In this document: positions 1 through 7,844 of the stretch, piece after piece
Position numbering within the stretch: the stretch's first letter is position 1
Layout: each line of letters starts with the position of its first letter
From: Kluyvera sp040932435
Lineage (GTDB): Bacteria > Pseudomonadota > Gammaproteobacteria > Enterobacterales > Enterobacteriaceae
Assembly: GCF_040932435.1 (NCBI RefSeq)
Contig: NZ_JBFQGA010000005.1
Span: 124,001-188,000, forward strand
DNA: 64,000 nt
Direction of reading: 5' to 3'
The notes under the pieces: generated by a model
Database searches by the model: none
What the model saw: only the letters and a program-made list of their open reading frames with translations
Told to the model about the DNA's origin: nothing
Made by a program: the position numbers and the translations under genes

Positions 1-901
1 CCGAGGACAGACGCATCACCAGAATTTCCGACAATATCAGCGACAAAAATGCCCCAGAGAAACCGAGCAAGGCACCGCCGTAAAGGAACGGACGCAGGAT
101 AAAGCCATCGGTGGCACCAATCAGTTTCTGCACGTTAATGGTATCGCGACGGGCGAAGATGCTCAGACGTACGCTGTTACCGATCACCAAGAACACCGCG
201 GCTACCATCAGCACGCCAATCATCGCCGACACGCGCCCAACCAGCCCGGTAATGGAGGCCAAGCGGGAGAACCAGCTGTCATCCATGCGCACTTCATTCA
301 CGCCCTGAATCTGCGCCACGCGGTCTCGCAGCGTGTTTAAAGCATCGGTGGTCTGGAAGTCGATTTTGGGGATCACCACCGCTACGGCGGGCAGCGGGTT
401 CTCTTCCAGCATATCCAGCGCGCCGCCAAAGCCCGACCAGTTGCGGAACTCGCCCAACGCTTCATCACGGGAAAGGTAGTTCACCTTATCCACGCCCTGC
501 TCGGCTTGCAGTTGCCCAACCACCTTCGCAGCGGCATCGTCATCCAGCGTTTTTTCCAGATAGACGGTGATTTGCGGCGATGGATAGTACTGCGACGCCG
601 CCGTATTGACGTTTTTATAGACCATATAGCAAACGCTCGGCAGCGTCAGGGAGATAGCAATAACCATCACCGTCAGAAAAGTTGCCAGAGGTTTACTTTT
701 TAGATCCTGCACCGCACCCTGCCAAGCGTAACGAACCTGTTCATTAAACACGTTGGTTTTACGCGAGTTCGGCTTCGGTGCCGGTTTACCCCGTTTCGGC
801 GCATTACGCCCAGCGTCGCCAGACGCTGAGACCGACTTGCGGAAACGATCGAGGCGACCGCCAAACTGGCGAATTTGATTCATTGCATCACGCTTATTCA
901 C
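1..901 (-). CDS. ftsX: Cell division protein FtsX, 3' end cut by window
   Basis: Membrane subunit of the FtsEX complex, which sits at the septum and controls periplasmic murein hydrolase activation during division. About 300 codons are present; the E. coli protein has 352 residues, so roughly the last 50 are missing past position 1. The start is a GTG at 901-899, giving MNKRDAMNQIRQFGG, which matches the E. coli N-terminus. It overlaps the ftsE stop codon (896-894), the usual translational coupling in this operon. A basic cytoplasmic N-terminus is followed by a first membrane segment, a periplasmic loop and then the last membrane segments. The GTG start and the missing end hide it from simple ATG-based ORF calling. 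Identity is certain by similarity and by position after ftsY-ftsE. Confidence 0.95.
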   Translation of the reverse strand, partial: MNKRDAMNQIRQFGGRLDRFRKSVSASGDAGRNAPKRGKPAPKPNSRKTNVFNEQVRYAWQGAVQDLKSKPLATFLTVMVIAISLTLPSVCYMVYKNVNTAASQYYPSPQITVYLEKTLDDDAAAKVVGQLQAEQGVDKVNYLSRDEALGEFRNWSGFGGALDMLEENPLPAVAVVIPKIDFQTTDALNTLRDRVAQIQGVNEVRMDDSWFSRLASITGLVGRVSAMIGVLMVAAVFLVIGNSVRLSIFARRDTINVQKLIGATDGFILRPFLYGGALLGFSGAFLSLILSEILVMRLSS

Positions 902-1562
902 CCGTCAAGCCTCCATGCAAGTGACCGTCGCTCAGCGTCAGCATGCGGTATGAACGACGAGAGATGAGATTGATATCGTGAGTCGCCATCAGCACCGTGA
1001 CGCCCACACGGTTAAACTCTTCGAACAGGCGCAGAATGCCTTCAGACAGCGCATCATCGAGGTTACCGGTCGGTTCATCCGCCAACAGCACAGCGGGTTT
1101 ATTCACCACCGCACGGGCAATCCCCACGCGCTGCTGTTCACCGCCGGAGAGCTGAATCGGCAGATTTTTCGCTTTATCGAGCAGGCCTACTTTATCCAGC
1201 GCCGCAGAGACACGACGGCGAATATCGTCGTAGCTCGCCCCCGCGATGATCAGCGGAATAGCCACGTTATCAAACACGGTGCGGTCCATCAGCAAATGGT
1301 GATCCTGAAAAATCATACCGATCTGGCGACGCAGGAACGGCACCTCACGGTTCTTCAGACGGCTGATATCGTGGCCGCTGAATAAAATTTTCCCGGCACT
1401 TGGCCGCTCAATCCCGCAGATAAGCTTCAGCAAGGTACTTTTCCCTGCACCAGAATGGCCGGTCAGGAATGCCATCTCGCCTGGCTGCAGGTGAAAAGTC
1501 ACCCCCTGCAGCGCTTGTCTCCCGCCGAGATAGGCCTTGCTGACGTGTTCAAAGCGAATCAT
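894..1562 (-). CDS. ftsE: Cell division ATP-binding protein FtsE
   Basis: ATPase of the FtsEX ABC-type complex. It binds FtsX at the inner face of the membrane and couples ATP hydrolysis to septal peptidoglycan cleavage rather than to transport. At 222 residues it has the normal length. Walker A reads GHSGAGKST, the ABC signature LSGGEQQR and Walker B VLLADEPT, all intact. It starts two bases after the ftsY stop, and its own stop overlaps the ftsX GTG start, so the three genes form the classical ftsYEX operon. No anomaly seen. Confidence 0.98.
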   Translation of the reverse strand: MIRFEHVSKAYLGGRQALQGVTFHLQPGEMAFLTGHSGAGKSTLLKLICGIERPSAGKILFSGHDISRLKNREVPFLRRQIGMIFQDHHLLMDRTVFDNVAIPLIIAGASYDDIRRRVSAALDKVGLLDKAKNLPIQLSGGEQQRVGIARAVVNKPAVLLADEPTGNLDDALSEGILRLFEEFNRVGVTVLMATHDINLISRRSYRMLTLSDGHLHGGLTGE

Positions 1563-1564
1563 GA

Positions 1565-3244
1565 TTAATCCTCTCGGGCAAAAAGTGCCTCAATAAAATC
1601 GCCCGCTTTAAACGGACGTAAGTCCTCAATACGTTCGCCGACGCCGATATAACGAATCGGGATGCCGAACTGATCTGCCACGGAGAAAATCACCCCGCCT
1701 TTGGCAGTTCCGTCGAGTTTGGTCAGCGTGATGCCGGTCAGGCCCACCGCTTCATGGAACAGTTTGGCCTGGCTGATGGCATTTTGCCCGGTGCTGGCGT
1801 CAATCGTCAGCATCACTTCATGCGGCGCGTCAACGTCAAGCTTCTTCATCACACGGACGATTTTCTTCAGCTCTTCCATCAAGTGCGACTTGTTCTGCAA
1901 GCGCCCGGCGGTATCGGCAATCAGCACATCAACGTTGCGCGCTTTTGCCGCCTGAATGGCATCAAAAATTACCGAAGCGGAGTCCGCGCCGGTGTGCTGG
2001 GCAATCACCGGAATATTGTTGCGTTCCCCCCAAACTTGAAGCTGCTCAACCGCCGCCGCACGGAAGGTATCTCCCGCCGCCAGCATGACCGTTTTACCCT
2101 GCTGCTCGAACTGACGCGCCAGCTTGCCGATGGTGGTGGTTTTACCCACACCGTTCACGCCGACCATCAGAATAACGAAGGGAGTTTTGCCTTCAACATT
2201 AAGCGGCTCGTCCACTTTTGCGAGGATTTCACCCATTTCATCTTTCAGCAAACCATACAGCGCTTCAGCATCTTTAAGCTGTTTACGGCTGGCTGTATCG
2301 GTCAGGCTGGTGATAATTTTACGGGTGGTCTCCACGCCAACGTCGGCAATCAGCAGCTGCTCTTCCAGCTCTTCAAACAGATCATCGTCGATTTTCTTGC
2401 CACGGAACAGACTGATAAATCCGGAACCGAGGTTTTCTTTAGTTTTTAACAGGCTGCGCTTTAAGCGCGCAAAGAAACCTTCTTTCGTCGGTTTTTCCTG
2501 CTCTTGCTGCGCGACGGGTTCTTCATCCACCGTGTCTTCGGCAACAGGCTCTTCGTCCTGCGGCTCCTGCGCGAGCGCCAGAGCCTCTAACTCTTCGTCG
2601 GTCAGCTCGGCTTCAGCGTCGTCAGCTTTGGCAGGCTCTGCTTCTGCGTCGGCAATCTCTTCAACGGCAGGCGAAATCACCTCAACAACCGGCAGCTCTT
2701 CCACCAACACTGGCGCAATTTCTTCCGCAACCGCTGGCTCTTCAACGAATTCAGGGGCGTTGTCTTCAACCACTGGCAGATCTTCCACCAGCACTGGTAC
2801 AACTTCTTCGGCAACCACCGATTCTTCAACGGCGTCAGGGATGTTGTCTTCAACCACTGGCAGATCTTCCACCAGCACTGGCGCTGTCTCTTCGGCAATC
2901 GCTGGCTCTTCAACAGCGACAGGGGCGCTGTCTTCAGCGACCGGCAGTTCATCAACCACAACTGGGGCAACATCTTCCGCAACCGGCTGCGCTTTCTCAC
3001 TTTCAGCAACCTGTTCGCTGACCTCAACCACATCAGCGGCAAAAACTTCACTCTCTTCAACGGAGTGCGGAGCGGACGCGTCTTCTTCAACAACGGTTTG
3101 TTCGACCGGCGTTTCAGGTGTAACAATCGGCTCTTCTACTGCCGACTGCTGTTCAATTTTTTCTTCTGATTCAACAACCTGATCCTGTTCTTTTTGACCA
3201 AAGCCCAGCCAGGAAAAAAAACCACGTTTTTTCTCTTTTGCCAT
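1565..3244 (-). CDS. ftsY: Signal recognition particle receptor FtsY
   Basis: GTPase that receives SRP-bound ribosomes at the inner membrane for co-translational insertion. The start is the ATG at 3244, giving MAKEKKRGFFSWLGFG, the conserved membrane-targeting N-terminus. An ATG-like start 16 codons further upstream is unlikely, because its extension has no counterpart. After the N-terminus comes a long acidic A domain rich in Glu, Val and Pro. The NG domain follows, with GVNGVGKTT (G1), DTAGR (G3) and TKLDG (G4). The protein is 559 residues against 497 in E. coli, and the extra length lies in the A domain, where a 28-residue unit (84 bp) repeats in tandem between about 2677 and 3012. First gene of the ftsYEX operon and divergent from rsmD. 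Confidence 0.98.
   Translation of the reverse strand: MAKEKKRGFFSWLGFGQKEQDQVVESEEKIEQQSAVEEPIVTPETPVEQTVVEEDASAPHSVEESEVFAADVVEVSEQVAESEKAQPVAEDVAPVVVDELPVAEDSAPVAVEEPAIAEETAPVLVEDLPVVEDNIPDAVEESVVAEEVVPVLVEDLPVVEDNAPEFVEEPAVAEEIAPVLVEELPVVEVISPAVEEIADAEAEPAKADDAEAELTDEELEALALAQEPQDEEPVAEDTVDEEPVAQQEQEKPTKEGFFARLKRSLLKTKENLGSGFISLFRGKKIDDDLFEELEEQLLIADVGVETTRKIITSLTDTASRKQLKDAEALYGLLKDEMGEILAKVDEPLNVEGKTPFVILMVGVNGVGKTTTIGKLARQFEQQGKTVMLAAGDTFRAAAVEQLQVWGERNNIPVIAQHTGADSASVIFDAIQAAKARNVDVLIADTAGRLQNKSHLMEELKKIVRVMKKLDVDAPHEVMLTIDASTGQNAISQAKLFHEAVGLTGITLTKLDGTAKGGVIFSVADQFGIPIRYIGVGERIEDLRPFKAGDFIEALFARED
2677..3012 (-). repeat. 84-bp in-frame tandem repeat in the ftsY A domain
   Basis: Equivalent motifs fall at exact 84-bp steps: the tract TGTCTTCAACCACTGG begins at 2761 and 2845, and diverged versions begin at 2929 and 2677. 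The unit is 28 codons, so copy-number change keeps the frame. Each unit encodes an acidic segment such as LVEDLPVVEDN. The middle copies are nearly identical at DNA level and the outer ones have diverged, which fits recent duplication inside the array. Confidence 0.9.
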
Positions 3245-3423
3245 TTGCGACCACACTCCCCGCTGATAATTGATGGCGCCACTTCGCCACAATCGACGCG
3301 AAGGCTAAAATAATGATGAAATTAGTTGCTTAGTCTACCACTTAACTTCCCTGGCTTCACCGCTTTCACCCGGCAGAGCAGATCGCTAGAATAGCAGGCT
3401 GAAAGAGCGATCAGAGCGAGAAA

Positions 3424-4020
3424 ATGAAAAAACCAACCTCCGGCGGCAGTGGCCAGATCCGTATTATTGGCGGACAGTGGCGCGGCCGTAAACTTCCTGT
3501 CCCCGACAGCCCAGGGCTTCGCCCCACCACCGACCGCGTGCGTGAAACCCTTTTTAACTGGCTGGCGCCGACCATGGTCGATGCTCGCTGCTTGGACTGC
3601 TTCGCCGGAAGCGGGGCGTTAGGGCTGGAAGCGCTTTCTCGCTACGCCGCCAGCGCGACGCTTTTGGAAATGGAGCGCCATGTCGCCCAACAGTTGCAAA
3701 AAAACCTCGCCACGCTAAAAGCGCCACACGGCAAGGTGGTGAATACCAACACCCTGACCTACCTTAACCAAGGAGGTACGCCGCACGATGTGGTGTTTGT
3801 TGATCCGCCATTTCGTAAAGGGCTGCTGGAAGAGACGTTAAATCTACTGGAAGTGAACGGCTGGCTGGCGGATAGCGCGCTTATCTACGTCGAAAGCGAA
3901 GTGGAAAATGGCCTGCCACCAGTGCCTGCCAGTTGGGATCTGTACCGGGAAAAAATCGCCGGCCAGGTGGCTTATCGCCTCTATCATCGTGAAGTGCAGG
4001 GAGAAAAGGATGCTGATTAA
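3424..4020 (+). CDS. rsmD: 16S rRNA (guanine(966)-N(2))-methyltransferase RsmD
   Basis: Methylates G966 of 16S rRNA in the 30S subunit using S-adenosylmethionine. It has 198 residues, the family length. A Rossmann SAM-binding loop reads DCFAGSGALGLEA around residues 58-70, and the N6/N2-methyltransferase catalytic motif DPPF follows near residue 127. It is divergent from ftsY across about 180 bp. The stop overlaps the start of yhhL by 11 bp, so the two are co-transcribed as in E. coli. Confidence 0.97.
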   Translation: MKKPTSGGSGQIRIIGGQWRGRKLPVPDSPGLRPTTDRVRETLFNWLAPTMVDARCLDCFAGSGALGLEALSRYAASATLLEMERHVAQQLQKNLATLKAPHGKVVNTNTLTYLNQGGTPHDVVFVDPPFRKGLLEETLNLLEVNGWLADSALIYVESEVENGLPPVPASWDLYREKIAGQVAYRLYHREVQGEKDAD

Positions 4021-4291
4021 TCTGGGTCGTTTGTTGATGCTCGGCGTATGGGTTTTTTTAGTGCTGAATCTTATCCAGCCGTTCCCGCGTCCGCTCAATA
4101 TCTTCGTCAATGTTGCGCTGGTCTTTATGGTGCTGATGCACGGAATGCAGATGGCGCTGTTGCAATCCACGATGCCAAAAGATGGCCCGCAGATGAGCTT
4201 CGGTGAAAAGGTGCGTATCTTCCTCTTTGGTGTGTTTGAGCTCTTGGTGTGGCAAAAGAAAACGGCCGCCGCCCTGAAAAAGAAGAAGTAA
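4010..4291 (+). CDS. yhhL: YhhL family inner membrane protein (DUF1145)
   Basis: Small membrane protein of unknown function with 93 residues. The start is the ATG at 4010 inside the rsmD 3' end, giving MLINLGRLLMLGVW. The longer ORF in this frame begins within rsmD and its extra 34 residues are not conserved. Two or three hydrophobic segments alternate with a conserved PFPRPLNIFVNVAL stretch, and the C-terminus is a lysine-rich tail. The overlap with rsmD points to translational coupling. No catalytic residues are evident. Confidence 0.9.
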   Translation: MLINLGRLLMLGVWVFLVLNLIQPFPRPLNIFVNVALVFMVLMHGMQMALLQSTMPKDGPQMSFGEKVRIFLFGVFELLVWQKKTAAALKKKK

Positions 4292-4298
4292 TTATTCC

Positions 4299-4320
4299 GG
4301 CCTGGTTTTCTTGCCAGGCC
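4299..4320. terminator. Hairpin between convergent yhhL and yhhM
   Basis: GGCCTGG at 4299-4305 pairs with CCAGGCC at 4314-4320 around an 8-base loop. It lies between the 3' ends of convergent genes. The U tract is poor on either strand, so termination efficiency is uncertain. Confidence 0.5.
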
Positions 4321-4328
4321 ATCCTTCG

Positions 4329-4685
4329 CTACTCAGCCTTAAAATCGACAAAACGCGAGCCTTTGTAACTCAGCATCCCCTTATCTCCTACCGTCAACTG
4401 ATGATACTGCTCGGCTTCCACGCGGAAGCTCACCTCCAGCCCGCCCTGCTCAGGCTTAAAGCTCACGTCATAGCGCATCTCGCTGCCCGCGGGCGTAACA
4501 GTCTGCTGACGTGAACGGCGGTCGTTGAGGACTTTTTCACGCTTATTGCTGACCACCGCCCGCTTTTGCATCAACGGCGCGGCGTCGTTATCCATTTTTT
4601 CCCGGCGCTGCTGAACGTAGCGAAACGACGCGGCAATAACGATAATGGCCACCACAACCACGAAAAACAGAGGCATCTTGCTCAT
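4329..4685 (-). CDS. yhhM: YhhM, DUF2500 membrane-anchored protein
   Basis: 118 residues with one N-terminal membrane anchor (about residues 4-22, PLFFVVVVAIIVIAASF). A basic, polar linker follows, then a small soluble domain of the DUF2500 type ending in GSRFVDF. The soluble domain is probably periplasmic. Function is unknown in the family. It is convergent with yhhL and divergent from yhhN, as in E. coli. Confidence 0.9.
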   Translation of the reverse strand: MSKMPLFFVVVVAIIVIAASFRYVQQRREKMDNDAAPLMQKRAVVSNKREKVLNDRRSRQQTVTPAGSEMRYDVSFKPEQGGLEVSFRVEAEQYHQLTVGDKGMLSYKGSRFVDFKAE

Positions 4686-4825
4686 TTCAGGTTCTCATAA
4701 GAATTTACGCAAATCATAGTAAACGACGCATCCAACCATTGTCATCTGGTCGTCCACACTACTACACTGGACATTCAGGGCTGGTAATACAGCACCTATT
4801 AAGATAACAGATACAGGGACTTAAT

Positions 4826-5452
4826 ATGCTTTGGTCGTTTATCGCTGTTGTATTCTCCGGGTGGCTTTATGTTGATGCCTCCTACCGTGGCCCCACTTGG
4901 CAACGCTGGGTGTTCAAGCCTATTACCTTAATCTTACTGTTGCTGCTCGCTTGGCAGGCGCCAATGTTTAACGCCATCAGCTATTTAGTGCTGGCTGGCC
5001 TTTGCGCTTCGCTGGTCGGCGATGCGTTAACTCTGTTGCCGCGTGAACGTACGCTGTACGCCGTTGGCGCATTCTTCCTCTCACACCTGCTCTATACCAT
5101 CTGGTTTGCCGGACAGCTAACCTTCACCTTCTTCTGGCCGCTGCCGGTGATATTACTGGTGATTGGCGCGCTGCTGCTGGCGGTCATCTGGACGCGTTTA
5201 GAAGAACTGCGCCTGCCGGTGCTGGCGTTTGTTGGCATGACGCTGGTGATGGTTTGGGTGGCGGGCGAACTGTGGTTCCTGCGCCCGACCGATACCGCGA
5301 TGTCCGGTTTCTTCGGCGCTGCGCTGCTGCTGCTCGGCAACATCGTGTGGTTGGGTAGTCATTATCGCCGCCGTTTCCGCGCCGACACCGCCATTTACGC
5401 GGCCTGTTACTTTGCCGGGCACTTCTTTATCGTTCGCGCCCTTTATTTGTAA
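4826..5452 (+). CDS. yhhN: YhhN/TMEM86 family protein, putative lysoplasmalogenase
   Basis: Polytopic membrane protein of 208 residues with about eight hydrophobic segments covering almost the whole chain. The animal homologue TMEM86 hydrolyses the vinyl-ether bond of lysoplasmalogens. The bacterial role is inferred from the family only, as these bacteria are not known for plasmalogens. Conserved acidic residues such as the D in LVGDALTLLP and the E in AGELWFLRPT match the family pattern. It lies just upstream of the zntA control region but is probably a separate transcript. Confidence 0.88.
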   Translation: MLWSFIAVVFSGWLYVDASYRGPTWQRWVFKPITLILLLLLAWQAPMFNAISYLVLAGLCASLVGDALTLLPRERTLYAVGAFFLSHLLYTIWFAGQLTFTFFWPLPVILLVIGALLLAVIWTRLEELRLPVLAFVGMTLVMVWVAGELWFLRPTDTAMSGFFGAALLLLGNIVWLGSHYRRRFRADTAIYAACYFAGHFFIVRALYL

Positions 5453-5460
5453 TTTCTCGC

Positions 5461-5492
5461 TTGACTCTGGAGTCGACTCCAGAGTGTATGCT
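5461..5492 (+). promoter_or_regulatory. zntA promoter with ZntR (MerR-type) operator
   Basis: A -35 TTGACT (5461-5466) and a -10 TATGCT (5487-5492) are separated by 20 bp, the long spacer typical of MerR-family promoters. The spacer is filled by a perfect 22-bp palindrome (5464-5485) made of ACTCTGGAGTC and its complement, matching the known E. coli ZntR site. Zn-bound ZntR is expected to untwist this promoter and activate zntA. The zntR gene itself is not in the window. Confidence 0.93.
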
Positions 5493-5530
5493 GCGCTTAA
5501 TGAATCAACGATCATTAACCGGAGGATACG

Positions 5531-7729
5531 ATGTCGACTCCAGAGACGCATGACAAAAAAGCCCCTCAATTCTCCTCATTCAAGCTCGCTCCGGCTGTGC
5601 AAGCGCAGGACGATTGCTGCTGCGATAGCCAGTGCGCCACCGTTCAAGCACCGGTAGAAAGCACGCTTGAAGCACGCTACAGCTGGGTGGTTAGCGGCAT
5701 GGACTGCGCTGCCTGCGCCCGTAAAGTGGAAAATGCGGCACGCCAGGTCGCTGGCGTGAAGCAGGCTAAAGTCCTCTTCGCCACGGAAAAATTGCTGGTT
5801 GATGCCGACGATGACGTGCGCGCAGCCATTGAAAAAGCGGTCAGCGCCGCCGGCTATCAGCTGCGCGACGAGAACCACGCCGCTCCAGAAGCCGACGCCT
5901 CTCGCCTACGCGAGAACCTGCCGTTAATTGCGCTTGTCGTGATGATGGTCATCAGTTGGGGGCTGGAGCAGTTCAACCATCCATTCGGCAATTTGGCATT
6001 TATTGTCACCACACTCGTGGGGCTGTTCCCCGTGGCTCGCCAGTCGCTGCGCCTGATAAAGAACGGCAGCTGGTTTGCCATTGAAACGCTGATGAGCGTG
6101 GCCGCCATCGGCGCGCTGTTTATCGGCGCCACCGCAGAAGCGGCGATGGTGTTGCTGCTGTTTTTAATCGGCGAACGACTCGAAGGCTGGGCCGCCAATC
6201 GCGCGCGTCAGGGCGTAAGCGCGCTGATGGCGCTGAAGCCTGATACCGCCGTGCGGGTTCGAGACGGTCAGCGTGAAACCGTGGCGCAAAAAGATCTGCA
6301 GCCCGGTGATGTCATAGAAGTCGCCGCCGGTGGGCGTCTGCCAGCCGATGGTAAGCTGATTACAGCGTTCGCCAGCTTCGATGAAAGCGCGTTAACCGGC
6401 GAGTCGATTCCCGTTGAGCGCAATGCGGGTGAAAGCGTTCCGGCCGGTGCGACCAGCGCCGACCGCTTAGTGCAATTAAGCGTGATATCTCAAGCGGGCG
6501 ACAGCGCCATCGACCGGATTTTACGCCTGATAGAAGAAGCCGAAGAACGTCGTGCGCCTATCGAGCGCTTTATCGACCGCTTCAGCCGCATTTACACACC
6601 GGTGATTATGGCGGTTGCGCTGCTGGTCGCGCTGTTGCCACCGCTGCTGCTGTCGGCATCCTGGGAAGAGTGGATCTACAAAGGGCTGACGCTGCTGCTC
6701 ATTGGCTGCCCATGTGCGCTAGTGATTTCCACACCCGCGGCGATCACCTCAGGGCTTGCCACCGCGGCGCGCCACGGCGCGTTGATTAAAGGCGGCGCGG
6801 CGCTGGAACAGCTGGGACGTATCACGCAGATGGCCTTTGATAAAACCGGCACCTTGACGCTAGGTAAACCTCAGGTGACGGCAGTTATCCCTACAGCCGA
6901 GCTCGATGAAGCAACATTGCTGGCAATGGCCGCCGCCGTTGAGCAAGGTTCAACTCACCCGTTGGCACAGGCGGTGGTTCGCGAAGCACAACAGCGCAAC
7001 CTCACGATTCCTCAGGCTCAGGCGCAGCGTACGCTGGTTGGTTCGGGCATTGAGGCGAGCGTCGACGGCCAGCGCATCGTTATCTGTGCGGCGGGTAAAT
7101 TCCCGGCCGAAGCGCAGCAGGCACAAATCCAACAGCTGGAAAATCAGGGAAATACCGTGGTACTCGTCACTCGTGATGAAACGCTGCTGGGGATTCTCGC
7201 GCTACGCGATACGGTGCGTCAGGAGGCGCGTCAAGCGGTTGATGGCCTGCGTGAACTGGGCATTCAGGGCATTATTTTGACCGGCGATAACCCTCGCGCC
7301 GCTGCCGCCATTGCCGACGAGCTAGGCATGGCGTTCCGCGCAGGCCTGTTGCCCGCTGATAAGGTGAAAGAGGTCACCGCGCTGAACGCGCAAGGGCCGC
7401 TGGCCATGGTCGGTGACGGTATCAACGATGCCCCAGCCATGAAAGCGGCGGCAATGGGGATTGCGATGGGCAGCGGCACCGATGTGGCGCTGGAAACCGC
7501 CGATGCGGCGCTCACCCACAACCGCCTAACCGGGCTGGTACAAATAATCCGCCTAGCGCGCGCCACGCACGCCAACGTCCGACAGAACATCGCTATCGCG
7601 CTGGGATTGAAGGGGATTTTCCTTGTTACGACCCTGCTGGGGATGACCGGATTGTGGCTGGCGGTGCTAGCGGATACTGGTGCAACGGTGTTGGTGACGC
7701 TCAACGCGCTACGGCTGCTGCGGAAATAG
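5531..7729 (+). CDS. zntA: Zn(II)/Cd(II)/Pb(II)-translocating P-type ATPase ZntA
   Basis: P1B-type ATPase that exports zinc, cadmium and lead across the inner membrane. It has 732 residues, as in E. coli. A cysteine-rich N-terminal extension (DCCCDSQC, residues 28-35) precedes a heavy-metal-associated domain with GMDCAAC (Cys59 and Cys62). The transmembrane metal site CPC occurs in IGCPCALVIS. The phosphorylation site DKTGT and the hinge GDGINDAPA are intact. It starts at ATG 5531 behind GGAGG. Transcription starts from the ZntR-type promoter about 40 bp upstream. The first codons repeat 13 bases of the operator (see findings). Confidence 0.98.
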   Translation: MSTPETHDKKAPQFSSFKLAPAVQAQDDCCCDSQCATVQAPVESTLEARYSWVVSGMDCAACARKVENAARQVAGVKQAKVLFATEKLLVDADDDVRAAIEKAVSAAGYQLRDENHAAPEADASRLRENLPLIALVVMMVISWGLEQFNHPFGNLAFIVTTLVGLFPVARQSLRLIKNGSWFAIETLMSVAAIGALFIGATAEAAMVLLLFLIGERLEGWAANRARQGVSALMALKPDTAVRVRDGQRETVAQKDLQPGDVIEVAAGGRLPADGKLITAFASFDESALTGESIPVERNAGESVPAGATSADRLVQLSVISQAGDSAIDRILRLIEEAEERRAPIERFIDRFSRIYTPVIMAVALLVALLPPLLLSASWEEWIYKGLTLLLIGCPCALVISTPAAITSGLATAARHGALIKGGAALEQLGRITQMAFDKTGTLTLGKPQVTAVIPTAELDEATLLAMAAAVEQGSTHPLAQAVVREAQQRNLTIPQAQAQRTLVGSGIEASVDGQRIVICAAGKFPAEAQQAQIQQLENQGNTVVLVTRDETLLGILALRDTVRQEARQAVDGLRELGIQGIILTGDNPRAAAAIADELGMAFRAGLLPADKVKEVTALNAQGPLAMVGDGINDAPAMKAAAMGIAMGSGTDVALETADAALTHNRLTGLVQIIRLARATHANVRQNIAIALGLKGIFLVTTLLGMTGLWLAVLADTGATVLVTLNALRLLRK

Positions 7730-7742
7730 TCGTTCAACCCTT

Positions 7743-7833
7743 GTGCCGGGTGGCGGCTGCGCCTTACCCGGCCTACGGAGCATGTCGACGCATGACAGTC
7801 CCGTAGGCCTAATAAGCGCAGCGCCATCAGGCA
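7743..7833. repeat. REP pair (BIME) after zntA
   Basis: Two REP sequences in inverted orientation, 7743-7776 (core GCCGGGTGGCGGCTGCGCC) and 7803-7833. Each can fold on itself and they can pair with each other. They fill the gap between the convergent genes zntA and the nucleotidase gene, a usual REP location, and may help protect or end both transcripts. Confidence 0.85.
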
Positions 7834-7844
7834 GTCGGTTTCGC

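Noticed and set aside
2124..3182. 352-codon Ser/Thr-rich open frame opposite ftsY
   Set aside because: It is the antisense of the Glu/Val repeat of the FtsY A domain. Its composition is a by-product of the repeat and it has no start signal.
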